Below, one piece after another: positions 1 to 8,161 of a stretch of 32,886 nucleotides of DNA. The DNA lies in contig JAJYEX010000006.1 in NCBI GenBank assembly GCA_021785515.1, forward strand, positions 1-32,886, in the 5' to 3' direction. Below the pieces are notes generated by a model. That model was not told the origin of the DNA, made no database searches, and saw nothing but the letters and a program-made list of their open reading frames with translations. The stretch is from Pseudomonadota bacterium (GTDB lineage Bacteria > Pseudomonadota > Gammaproteobacteria > Acidiferrobacterales > UBA6901). A program made the position numbers and the translations under genes. Numbering within the stretch: the first letter of the stretch is position 1; every line of letters begins with the position of its first letter.

Positions 1-168
1 TCTTCACCGAAGGCTTCAGCCGCTTCGTTGCCTCCACGACTGCTCCGATTGCTACCGGCTGGAGCGACAGTTGCCGGACGGGTCTTCCACCCGCAGGGAG
101 TGCGCGCGTTTGCACGGCGCACATGGCGCTTACTTAACGTCCATTAACATCGAGATAGGATGCCCAGG

Positions 169-226
169 TGTTGTCGTTCATCCAGAACTGACCCCCAGGG
201 GGGTCAGTTTTAGGTGAACAGCAACA
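169..226. repeat. 28-bp imperfect inverted repeat, IS-end-like, tips abutted
   Basis: The left arm (169-196) and the reverse complement of the right arm (199-226) match at 23 of 28 positions and are separated by only two bases (197-198). The inner 10 to 11 bp, reading ACTGACCCCC, are perfect. Arms of this length running inward from a GGGGTCAG tip resemble terminal repeats of insertion sequences (IS21-type ends come to mind, from memory only). Here two such ends meet tip to tip, as at an element-element junction. The central stem followed by TTTT could also act as a plus-strand terminator. Confidence 0.55.
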
Positions 227-308
227 CTCCGAAGCGCTCGCACACAAGAGACGCCGCCAGCTGCGGTGGGGGTTTCTGGAAGCCGCACTGCGGGCAGGTC
301 CGAGTCAT
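210..308 (-). CDS. Short ORF with CxxC zinc-ribbon start, probably truncated
   Basis: A 32-codon frame starts at an ATG (308-306) preceded by a good ribosome site (GGAGGG, about five bases upstream). The peptide begins MTRTCPQCGFQ, which looks like the first half of a zinc ribbon (CPxCG). It then continues about 20 residues and stops inside the inverted repeat at 169-226. The strong ribosome site and the stop within the repeat suggest the N-terminus of a former gene cut off by an insertion. The original function cannot be told. It may simply be a chance ORF. Confidence 0.3.
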   Translation of the reverse strand: MTRTCPQCGFQKPPPQLAASLVCERFGVLLFT

Positions 309-715
309 AGATCCCTCCAGGATGTCTTAACTGAGTATAGTGCGACCCTGAAGTGGCGAGGCGGAGTATCCCAAAGAGTTGAGAGAAGGGTTGTGAGTAT
401 GTGGGTTGGGGAGGACAAACCGCGGCGTTCTTGTCTGGCGACGGGCGGATGTCCGGTCCGCAGATCAGCGCAGACTTCCCGCATTCAGTGCGCCACCATC
501 TGCAATGGCCGAGGACTTGCCGGCGAATGATGGCATGAAACAGCAGCTTCTTCTTTACCTGTCCCTCAGCACGTGAAAGAGTGAAGACGACATGTGGGGT
601 TGGTACTGTCTGTCGATTTTCGTGAAATCGGCCTCAATTCCATCAGCCTATTGTCTGGGCTGCGGAAAAGTGAACAGCCGGAGGAAGGGCCCGGACGTCG
701 ATAAGCTATTGACTC

Positions 716-757
716 TGGTGGACCGCGCAAGATTCGAACTTGCGATCAACTGACTAG
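716..757 (-). pseudogene. tRNA 3' fragment (T arm, acceptor strand, CCA)
   Basis: On the minus strand the T arm is perfect: a 5-bp stem (GCAAG/CTTGC) with the universal TTCGAAT loop (743-727). It is followed by a 7-base acceptor strand GCGGTCC (726-720), discriminator A and encoded CCA (718-716). Upstream lie a 5-base variable region (748-744) and an apparent anticodon 3' stem strand TCAGT (753-749). The matching 5' strand, D arm and acceptor 5' strand (GGACCGC) are absent. A 3' tRNA half of this kind is the usual product of integration at a tRNA gene. It is not a functional tRNA. Confidence 0.7.
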
Positions 758-971
758 TTGAAAAGAGCCGGCATCCCGAATATCCCAGGGACTAGAGCGG
801 ATATAAGAAGAAGCGGGCAAGAACGATTCAAGCCGGGAGCGAGAGAGTGGTCCAACCTGGCCATCTGGTGGCCGGCCCAAGCACCCATATATATTAAGGT
901 CGGATCGGTCCCGATAGATGGCTCGTGCTGATAGCGATGACTAACTTTGATGAATACCCAGATAAGATTTC

Positions 972-1001
972 TTGACATACACAATTTAATGGGTCTACAT
1001 T
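972..1001 (+). promoter_or_regulatory. Sigma-70-type promoter of nrdJab
   Basis: A perfect -35 box TTGACA (972-977) is followed after 18 bases by TACATT (996-1001; four of six consensus bases). The predicted transcription start is near 1008. Both NrdR-type boxes lie on this promoter: one between -35 and -10, the other over the start site. Confidence 0.55.
979..994. promoter_or_regulatory. NrdR box 1
   Basis: ACACAATTTAATGGGT matches the NrdR consensus (ACACWATATATWGTGT) at about 13 of 16 positions, with the left half perfect. It lies between the -35 and -10 elements. NrdR is the ATP/dATP-sensing repressor of ribonucleotide reductase genes in bacteria, and its boxes normally come in helically phased pairs, as seen here with the box at 1011. 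Confidence 0.6.
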
Positions 1002-1010
1002 CGCCGCCTG

Positions 1011-1026
1011 ACACAATATGTTGTAT
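1011..1026. promoter_or_regulatory. NrdR box 2
   Basis: ACACAATATGTTGTAT matches the NrdR consensus at about 14 of 16 positions and is itself close to palindromic. It begins exactly 32 bp after box 1, i.e. three helical turns, the spacing known for NrdR box pairs. It covers the predicted start of transcription of nrdJab. Confidence 0.7.
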
Positions 1027-1094
1027 TACGTGTCCCACATTAAAACAAGCATGTGTGTTTCTGCCAACACAAGCGCGAAGGAGGCAGCAATCCA

Positions 1095-4000
1095 ATGAAG
1101 GTGGTAAAGATACAGGAACAGCAGACAGAGATCTTTGAAATTCCCCTCCAGCCAGCTTCCTATGATATTTGGGACAAGAAGTACCGACTTAAATCCAAGG
1201 CCGGAGAGCCTGTGGATCAGGATATTCTGGGCACATTCACCCGCATAGCGCGTGCCCTTGCCGAAGTTGAGGATACCCCTGAAAAACGTACGGAATGGTT
1301 CGACCAGTTTCTCTGGGCCCTGCTAAATGGTGCTATCCCAGCTGGCCGCGTAACGTCCAATGCCGGCGCTCAAGATCACAAACCCGCCACCAGTACGATC
1401 AACTGCACCGTGTCTGGCACCGTTCAGGATTCGATGGACGGAATTTTAAGCGCAGTTCACGAGGCCGGACTGACGTTGAAGGCAGGTTGCGGCATCGGCT
1501 ATGAATTTTCCACCCTGCGTCCCAGGGGGGCGTTCGTGAACGGGGCCGGCGCCTACACATCCGGGCCTCTGTCCTTCATGGACATCTTCAACGCCATGTG
1601 TTTCACCGTTTCTTCTGCCGGCGGGCGACGTGGCGCACAGATGGGGACTTTTGACATCTCGCACCCGGACGCGGCCGCCTTTATCCGGGCCAAGCGCGAA
1701 GACGGGCGCCTGCGCCAATTCAATTTGTCGTGTCTTATATCGGATGAATTCATGCAGGCTGTCAAAAATGACGGCACCTGGGATCTGGCGTTCCCGGCCA
1801 ACCAGTTCGAGTACGATCAACCCGCAACACGCATCGTATGGCGTCACTGGCCATCGGCCCAGGGCTACATTACGAACGAACTGGGTCAGGTCGCCTGCAA
1901 GGTATACAAGAGCTTGCCGGCGCGCCGTCTTTGGGACCTGATCATGGCATCGACCTACGATTATGCCGAACCGGGGTTCATCTTGATTGACCGGATCAAC
2001 GAGATGAACAACAACTGGTTTTGCGAGAATATTCGCGCCACGAACCCGTGTGTAACTGCCGAAACCTGGGTGCATACGGCCAGCGGTCCGCGTCAGGTGC
2101 ACGAACTGATTGGCCGCGGTTTCATTGCACGCCTCAGTGGGGAAAACCATGCCAGCGGCGCTGAGGGATTCTTTCTCACCGCAGTGAAACCTGTGGTGCG
2201 CTTAAGCACCACTGAAGGATACAGCCTGCGGCTTACCCCGGATCATCGCGTACGGCGGATCATCCGTTTCGGTCACGACACCATCGAAACTGAATGGTGT
2301 GCAGCGGGAGATCTGCGTCCGGGCGACCGCGTGGCACTCAATGATCACCGGGCCCTTCCCGAATGGGATGGCAACAATACCCGCGAGCAGGGCTATCTTG
2401 CAGGGCTGCTGGTGGCAGCCGGAAGCTTGGAAGGCAATGCAGCCGCGCTCACGATCCAGACCGTTGCCGTGGCCGCAAATGGAGAGAGAACCGGCATTCC
2501 GGCGAGCATCGAGGCAATCATGGACGGGGCACTGGATGCAGCCAGGGCCTTGTCTCCGGATATGAGCCCCGAATGGTGCAACTTGGGAAGTTCTGGCGAA
2601 TACCGGCTGGAACTTGCCGCGCTGTACGGCCTGGCAACGGATCTCGGCATGAGCTTCAGTTTCGGTGGTAGCGGCCTTAGCCCGGCCGTTGAACGCGCCT
2701 CCAGCGCCTTCTACCGGGGTTTTCTGCGCGGGCTTTTTGACATGGATGGATCCATAGACGGCAAACCGGGCAGAAAGGCGGGCGTACGCCTGATACAACC
2801 TGGACTGGATCAGGCCCAAGCGGTGCAACGCATGCTGCTGCGTCTTGGAATTGGCAGCACAATTCGCAGGTTCCGTGGAATGGGCAATCCGCTCCGTACC
2901 GCAGGCCGGCGGGGCGGCCACAGTGATGGTCACTACCAAATTCTGATCGGCGACCAGCATCTTGTTCGCTTCCGCGATATCGTGGGCTTCAGTGATCATG
3001 CCAGGACGCAAAGGCTGGACGCACTGCTTGCCCACTGCGGTCATAGGCCGAGCGACAGACACTTCACGGCATGTATTCGTGCCATTACCCCTGACGGCAT
3101 TGAGGAGGTTTATGACGTGCAAGTACCCGGCGTCAATGCGTTCGATGCCAACGGTCTGCATGCCCATAACTGCGGCGAGCAGCCGCTGCCACCCTACGGC
3201 TCATGTCTTCTGGGATCGATCAACCTGACCAAGTTCGTCGAGAATCCGTTTACTGCGGAAGCGCGGTTCGACTGGGACCGGTATCGGCGGGTAATTGCGA
3301 TTTTCACGCGTATGCTGGACAACGTGGTGGAAATCAATGGCCTGCCCCTGGCAAAACAGCGTGACGAAATTACCCGCAAACGCCGGCATGGCATGGGCTT
3401 TCTGGGCCTGGGGTCGGCCATGACAATGCTTAGAATGAAGTATGGCGACCCGGACTCCCTGGCATTTACGGAGCGGGTGGCAAGAGAAATGGCCGAAGTC
3501 GGCTGGGAGACAGGGGTCACTCTGGCAGAAGAGAAGGGGCCGGCACCCATTCTGCTTGAGGACTTCACCGTTACCGCGGAAATGCTGGGCAAACGCCCAG
3601 AGATGAAACGCGACGGCTACAAGGTAGGGGACAGGGTGTCCGGGAAAGTGCTCCTGGCGAAATACAGTCGCTACATGCAGAAATTAAGCAAAGCCCTTAC
3701 CGACCGCATAGCCGAGACCGGGGTACGCTTCACCCACCATACGTCGATCGCGCCGACTGGCACAATATCGCTTTCTCTGGCTAACAACGCGAGCAACGGT
3801 ATCGAACCGTCCTTCGCGCACCAGTACAGCCGTAACGTGATCCGAGAAGGGCGCAAGACCAAAGAGAAGGTGGACGTGTACTCCTATGAGCTCCTCGCCT
3901 ACCGCACCCTGGTGAACCCGGATGCCGACCCCAACTCCCAGAACCCGGAATCGGCCCTGCCAGACTATTTTGTCAGCGCCGATACCATCACTCCCCGGCA

Positions 4001-4343
4001 ACATGTAGATGTTCAGGCTGCAGCTCAGAAGTGGGTCGACTCCTCCATTTCCAAGACCGCCAACGTCCCTACGGATTTCCCATACGAGGAATTCAAGGAT
4101 ATCTACATGTACGCCTATGACCAGGGACTAAAGGGTTGCACCACGTTTCGGTTTAACCCCCAGGCCTTCCAGGGAGTCCTGGTCAAGGAAAAAGACCTGG
4201 AAAAGACCATCTATCGTTTCCAGCTGGAAAGTGGGGAGGTCATTGAAGCGAAAGGCAACGACGAGATCGAATATGACGGCGAGACTCACACCGCCGCGAA
4301 CCTCTATGACGCCCTTAAGGAGGGCTATTACGGGAAGTTCTGA
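1095..4343 (+). CDS. nrdJa: Class II (AdoCbl-dependent) ribonucleotide reductase large component, intein-containing
   Basis: Reduces ribonucleotides to deoxyribonucleotides using adenosylcobalamin, without oxygen. The precursor is 1082 residues; removal of the intein (residues 319-692) leaves 708, normal for a class II enzyme lacking its C-terminal part. Visible motifs are one active-site cysteine in NCTVSG (C104), the split catalytic motif N-P-C-G-E rejoined across the intein, the PPYGSCLLGSINL block, an APTGTISL block, and the partner cysteine in GLKGCTTFR (C1015 of the precursor). I chose ATG 1095 because AAGGAGG (1078-1084) precedes it; the in-frame ATG at 1053 has no ribosome site. nrdJb follows after 62 bases, giving the split NrdJa/NrdJb type known from Pseudomonas. 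NrdR boxes upstream imply dATP-responsive repression. Confidence 0.95.
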   Translation: MKVVKIQEQQTEIFEIPLQPASYDIWDKKYRLKSKAGEPVDQDILGTFTRIARALAEVEDTPEKRTEWFDQFLWALLNGAIPAGRVTSNAGAQDHKPATSTINCTVSGTVQDSMDGILSAVHEAGLTLKAGCGIGYEFSTLRPRGAFVNGAGAYTSGPLSFMDIFNAMCFTVSSAGGRRGAQMGTFDISHPDAAAFIRAKREDGRLRQFNLSCLISDEFMQAVKNDGTWDLAFPANQFEYDQPATRIVWRHWPSAQGYITNELGQVACKVYKSLPARRLWDLIMASTYDYAEPGFILIDRINEMNNNWFCENIRATNPCVTAETWVHTASGPRQVHELIGRGFIARLSGENHASGAEGFFLTAVKPVVRLSTTEGYSLRLTPDHRVRRIIRFGHDTIETEWCAAGDLRPGDRVALNDHRALPEWDGNNTREQGYLAGLLVAAGSLEGNAAALTIQTVAVAANGERTGIPASIEAIMDGALDAARALSPDMSPEWCNLGSSGEYRLELAALYGLATDLGMSFSFGGSGLSPAVERASSAFYRGFLRGLFDMDGSIDGKPGRKAGVRLIQPGLDQAQAVQRMLLRLGIGSTIRRFRGMGNPLRTAGRRGGHSDGHYQILIGDQHLVRFRDIVGFSDHARTQRLDALLAHCGHRPSDRHFTACIRAITPDGIEEVYDVQVPGVNAFDANGLHAHNCGEQPLPPYGSCLLGSINLTKFVENPFTAEARFDWDRYRRVIAIFTRMLDNVVEINGLPLAKQRDEITRKRRHGMGFLGLGSAMTMLRMKYGDPDSLAFTERVAREMAEVGWETGVTLAEEKGPAPILLEDFTVTAEMLGKRPEMKRDGYKVGDRVSGKVLLAKYSRYMQKLSKALTDRIAETGVRFTHHTSIAPTGTISLSLANNASNGIEPSFAHQYSRNVIREGRKTKEKVDVYSYELLAYRTLVNPDADPNSQNPESALPDYFVSADTITPRQHVDVQAAAQKWVDSSISKTANVPTDFPYEEFKDIYMYAYDQGLKGCTTFRFNPQAFQGVLVKEKDLEKTIYRFQLESGEVIEAKGNDEIEYDGETHTAANLYDALKEGYYGKF
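2049..3170 (+). other. Intein with LAGLIDADG endonuclease domain, inserted at the catalytic Cys of NrdJa
   Basis: The 374-residue insert begins with Cys (block A, CVTAETWVH), has the block B motif TPDH near residue 65, and ends with NGLHAHN followed by the extein Cys. These are all residues needed for standard splicing: Cys1, TxxH, penultimate His, terminal Asn and Cys+1. The central part resembles a two-motif LAGLIDADG homing endonuclease. Motif 2 is intact (LRGLFDMDGS), but motif 1 reads LAGLLVAAGS and lacks both acidic residues, including the metal-binding Asp. Splicing should be possible; DNA cleavage probably is not. The site, N-P-(intein)-C-G-E, is the thiyl-radical cysteine of the reductase. 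Confidence 0.93.
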
Positions 4344-4405
4344 CCGCCAGCCAGGCAGCCGGTTGCCCCATGGCACCGGTCACTGGCTGTCAAGGAGATT
4401 CTGAT

Positions 4406-5086
4406 ATGGCAATCAAAATTGACAAGAAAATCACGGGATACGAGGTCTCTAAGGAAGAGGCAAGCGCACAAAAGGCTGACGCTGGCGATTCCAATGTCGT
4501 GCACATGCATGAAAAGCTCGAGCGCCCTGAAACGCTGATAGGGAACACCTACAAGATAAAAACCCCTCTAACCGAACATGCGCTCTATGTCACCATCAAC
4601 GACATAATTCTGAATCCGGGCACACCCCACGAGAAACGCCGTCCTTTCGAGATCTTCATAAATTCGAAGAGCATGGATCACTTCCAGTGGATCGTGGCCC
4701 TGACCCGTATTATCTCGGCCGTGTTCCGCAAGGGCGGAGACGCAACGTTTCTCGTCGAAGAGCTGCGAAGCGTCTTTGACCCCCGTGGCGGATACTTTAA
4801 AAGGGGCAAGTACACCCCGTCTCTGGTCGCCGAGATCGGGGATGCCATAGAGTGCCACATGAAAATGATCGGCATGATCCGCACCGACGAATTAGACGAG
4901 GACAGGCGGAAATTCATCGCCGAGAAACGTGCTGCCCACCACGAGCGATGCGGTGACTCTGAGACTGCAGAAGGTGGCAGCTTTCCCGCTGAGGCCCAGT
5001 TGTGTGCAAAATGTTCCACCAAAGCAGTGATCAAGATGGATGGGTGCATGACCTGTCTCAATTGCGGCGACTCCAAGTGCGGATAA
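4406..5086 (+). CDS. nrdJb: Class II ribonucleotide reductase small component, TSCPD-type with C-terminal cysteines
   Basis: Second half of a split class II ribonucleotide reductase (226 residues; Pseudomonas NrdJb is of similar size). The middle matches the TSCPD-type domain that in unsplit enzymes follows the barrel. The last 30 residues carry six cysteines in CxxC-like spacing (LCAKC, CMTCLNC, SKC). They probably act as the swinging redox arm that re-reduces the active-site disulfide in NrdJa. The start at ATG 4406 follows AAGGAG (4392-4397); an upstream in-frame ATG at 4370 lacks a ribosome site. It is co-transcribed with nrdJa; no clear terminator is seen directly after it. Confidence 0.88.
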   Translation: MAIKIDKKITGYEVSKEEASAQKADAGDSNVVHMHEKLERPETLIGNTYKIKTPLTEHALYVTINDIILNPGTPHEKRRPFEIFINSKSMDHFQWIVALTRIISAVFRKGGDATFLVEELRSVFDPRGGYFKRGKYTPSLVAEIGDAIECHMKMIGMIRTDELDEDRRKFIAEKRAAHHERCGDSETAEGGSFPAEAQLCAKCSTKAVIKMDGCMTCLNCGDSKCG

Positions 5087-5171
5087 GCTGTCGACCTGTG
5101 GTCCATGCTGTGCGCTTGTGATCGAGCGCCTCACCAAAAACGTCGTCGAAATTTTTTCGGAGCCAAAAAGT

Positions 5172-5190
5172 GTTTGCAATTTTTGCAAAC
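5172..5190. repeat. Perfect palindrome, candidate operator
   Basis: GTTTGCAA and TTGCAAAC are exact inverted copies separated by three T. The palindrome lies 17 bp upstream of the candidate -35 box at 5208, so it could be a regulator site for the downstream transcript. No known regulator is recognised. The tail after it is not T-rich, so a terminator role for nrdJb is less likely. Confidence 0.45.
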
Positions 5191-5207
5191 GCTCATTAAA
5201 GTACGAC

Positions 5208-5235
5208 TTGACGTGTGGTGAACGCGTGCTACACC
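5208..5235 (+). promoter_or_regulatory. Candidate promoter for histone-like gene or small RNA
   Basis: TTGACG (5208-5213; five of six consensus bases) is followed after 16 bases by TACACC (5230-5235; weak -10). It is the best promoter-like pair between nrdJb and the lysine-rich peptide and implies a leader of roughly 340 bases. The weak -10 keeps confidence low. Confidence 0.35.
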
Positions 5236-5478
5236 TGAAACTAACGGATTGCAACAAGCATCAGTTTCGGCGAAACGATTCGAAGGTGATGTTCAGTTCT
5301 CTGTGCAGAACAGAACAACCGAAAAGAGCAATGCTCAGGTGTGACACAAACGGGGTTACTGGATACATTGGCTCGATTGCGAAGTCTGACAACCGTGATC
5401 CCTGCCGACAACCGATGGCTGTCGGTGCCGCGTAATTCCTCATTTGATAAGTGTTTCCCGCTGACCGAAGTTGTGGAG

Positions 5479-5506
5479 AGACAGCCATTGGCTGTCTTTT
5501 CTTTTT
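5479..5506 (+). terminator. Rho-independent terminator upstream of the histone-like gene
   Basis: Stem AGACAGCC/GGCTGTCT (8 bp, loop ATT) is followed by a T-rich tail (TTTCTTTTT). It could end the nrdJab transcript, end a small RNA started near 5240, or act as an attenuator for the peptide gene 80 bases downstream. Confidence 0.6.
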
Positions 5507-5519
5507 GCAGAGCAGCACC

Positions 5520-5539
5520 AAAAAGGGACCGTAGGTCCC
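5520..5539 (-). terminator. Minus-strand hairpin with T-run
   Basis: GGGACC/GGTCCC with a three-base loop; read leftward it is followed by TTTTT (5524-5520). It would serve transcripts arriving from the leftward amgK-murU operon, after crossing the histone-like gene antisense. On the plus strand the hairpin lies in the leader 47 bases before the start codon. Confidence 0.4.
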
Positions 5540-5585
5540 GTTTCTCGTGTTAGTCCCCTAACCACACAAACCGAAGGAGTAAACC

Positions 5586-5666
5586 ATGGCAACGAAGAAG
5601 AAAGCTGCGAAGAAGAAAGCTGCGAAGAAGGCCACCAAGAAAAAGGCCGCCAAGAAGAAGAAGTAA
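5586..5666 (+). CDS. Lysine/alanine-rich histone-like peptide (26 aa)
   Basis: A tiny gene whose product is almost only Lys and Ala (about 15 Lys of 26), built from KKKAA-type units; the codons form an imperfect tandem repeat of AAGAAGAAAGCTGCG. The ribosome site GAAGGAG ends five to six bases before the ATG. A terminator at 5812-5868 follows. Such repeats resemble the C-terminal tails of histone H1 and bacterial H1-like (HC1/AlgP-type) proteins, so DNA or RNA binding by charge is likely; this is inference. It stands alone rather than as the tail of a larger protein. An antisense-rich or glutamate-rich reading in other frames is a shadow of these repeats. Confidence 0.7.
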   Translation: MATKKKAAKKKAAKKATKKKAAKKKK

Positions 5667-5811
5667 CTGATCGGCCAGCAGGATGGCCCGAGTGGTCGCC
5701 AAGGCTGTCACGACGACCATCCGCAGGTCCAGTACGGTTCGCGAACGGGAGCTTTACATACCTGGAAGTGGAGATATCCATGGCGAACCATTACCCTGCT
5801 TCGACAGCACC

Positions 5812-5868
5812 AAACCGGCAGCCCCGCTGCAGATACTCTCGAGTCAAGCGCGGCGCTGCCGGTTTTTT
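5812..5868 (+). terminator. Rho-independent terminator after histone-like gene
   Basis: AAACCGGCAGC (5812-5822) pairs with GCTGCCGGTTT and the tail is six T (5863-5868). The loop is long (32 bases) but can form an inner CCGC/GCGG pairing. It lies 146 bases after the peptide stop codon and just before the end of the convergent gene at 5899. Confidence 0.7.
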
Positions 5869-5898
5869 ACCGCCCACATCCACTGATATCTGCCACCG

Positions 5899-6339
5899 CT
5901 AGCCGACCCCGTCGTCGCGATTGAGGCGGTCGAGCGCGGTCGCGACGCGGTTTTCGCGGTCCCGCAGCGGCCCGGTCACCATCTGGCTGAGCTCGGTCAG
6001 AATTTGGCTAAATTCGGCGTAGTCACTGCCGCCATCAATGTCCTTTGCGGCCTCTTCGAGTGACAGGAGACTGTCACGCAGGCTCAAGGCTGAACCCAGA
6101 AAGTTCTTGGCACGCTCCCGCACCAGCGGAATCCACGTCCTGTCGTTGGAAACTGAGCGCCATTTCTCGCCCAGATCGAGCAGCCGTCGCCGAACACGAC
6201 CGGCTGAGGCCGGTATACGGCCCTTCAGGTCTCCCCAGACCGCGATTTCAACCAGACGGCACCACTGTCTTCTGGCATGCGCGACCCACTCCGGATCAAG
6301 GCCGGTAAGCACATCGATTTCATGGCGGTCTGCGGCCAT
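5899..6339 (-). CDS. Conserved-looking hypothetical protein, last gene of amgK-murU operon
   Basis: A 146-residue protein of unknown function. It has no signal peptide or membrane segment. It is rich in Arg, Leu and charged residues with heptad-like helical stretches (around residues 70-135), so an all-helical fold is likely. A Trp-rich N-terminal half (WVAHARRQW, AVWGDLKG) might aid database detection. It starts seven bases after murU ends, and so is probably translated from the same message as amgK and murU. Whether it has a role in muramic acid recycling is only suggested by position. Confidence 0.65.
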   Translation of the reverse strand: MAADRHEIDVLTGLDPEWVAHARRQWCRLVEIAVWGDLKGRIPASAGRVRRRLLDLGEKWRSVSNDRTWIPLVRERAKNFLGSALSLRDSLLSLEEAAKDIDGGSDYAEFSQILTELSQMVTGPLRDRENRVATALDRLNRDDGVG

Positions 6340-6346
6340 CAGGACT

Positions 6347-8040
<1,694 letters not shown>

Positions 8041-8161
8041 GCCTCACCTGTGTAGGACGCCAGTTGCGTCCGGTGTCTCGCTTTGTTTAAAGATGTCGCG
8101 CTTCTTGATGGGTCATCGATTCTATGCGATTTTATGCTGATTCAAAAATTACCCGCAGATA

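Larger units (their letters stand above)
1..970. other. Gene-poor left flank with mobile-element traces
   Basis: No long reading frame with a believable start and ribosome site is visible in this stretch. Bases 2-217 are open on the plus strand but enter from outside the window, end inside the inverted repeat at 169-226 and look like no family I recognise. The recognisable items are that repeat, a short minus-strand ORF running into it, and a partial tRNA at 716-757. Together they suggest a decayed insertion or integration region next to the nrdJ operon. This is inference from remnants only. Confidence 0.5.
5087..5585 (+). other. Non-coding leader/intergenic region before the histone-like gene
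   Basis: About 500 bases lie between nrdJb and the lysine-rich peptide. I find no credible gene here; an open frame at 5118-5435 lacks a ribosome site and recognisable content. The stretch holds a perfect palindrome (5172-5190), a candidate promoter (5208-5235), a small hairpin GCCGACA/TGTCGG (5404-5425), a terminator-like hairpin (5479-5506) and a second hairpin (5520-5539). It could be a structured 5' leader or a separate small RNA ending at 5506. Confidence 0.45.

Noticed and set aside
2-217. Plus-strand open frame entering from the left edge
   Set aside because: It has no start within the window, ends in the inverted repeat, and neighbouring frames are also open, so coding is not supported.
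754-1095. 113-residue open frame on the minus strand
   Set aside because: It covers the nrdJ promoter and NrdR boxes, has no ribosome site and no family features.
2202-3167. 321-residue minus-strand frame opposite the intein
   Set aside because: It is a shadow of the intein coding frame in GC-rich DNA; composition is unlike a folded protein.
1-5086. CRISPR array or phage genes near the tRNA fragment
   Set aside because: No regularly spaced direct repeats, integrase or phage structural genes are visible.
5118-5435. 105-residue plus-strand frame after nrdJb
   Set aside because: It has no ribosome site, covers the palindrome and candidate promoter, and lacks recognisable sequence.
5471-5902. 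Glu-rich frame overlapping the histone-like gene
   Set aside because: It is the shifted reading of the AAG/AAA lysine repeats; the Lys/Ala frame has the ribosome site.
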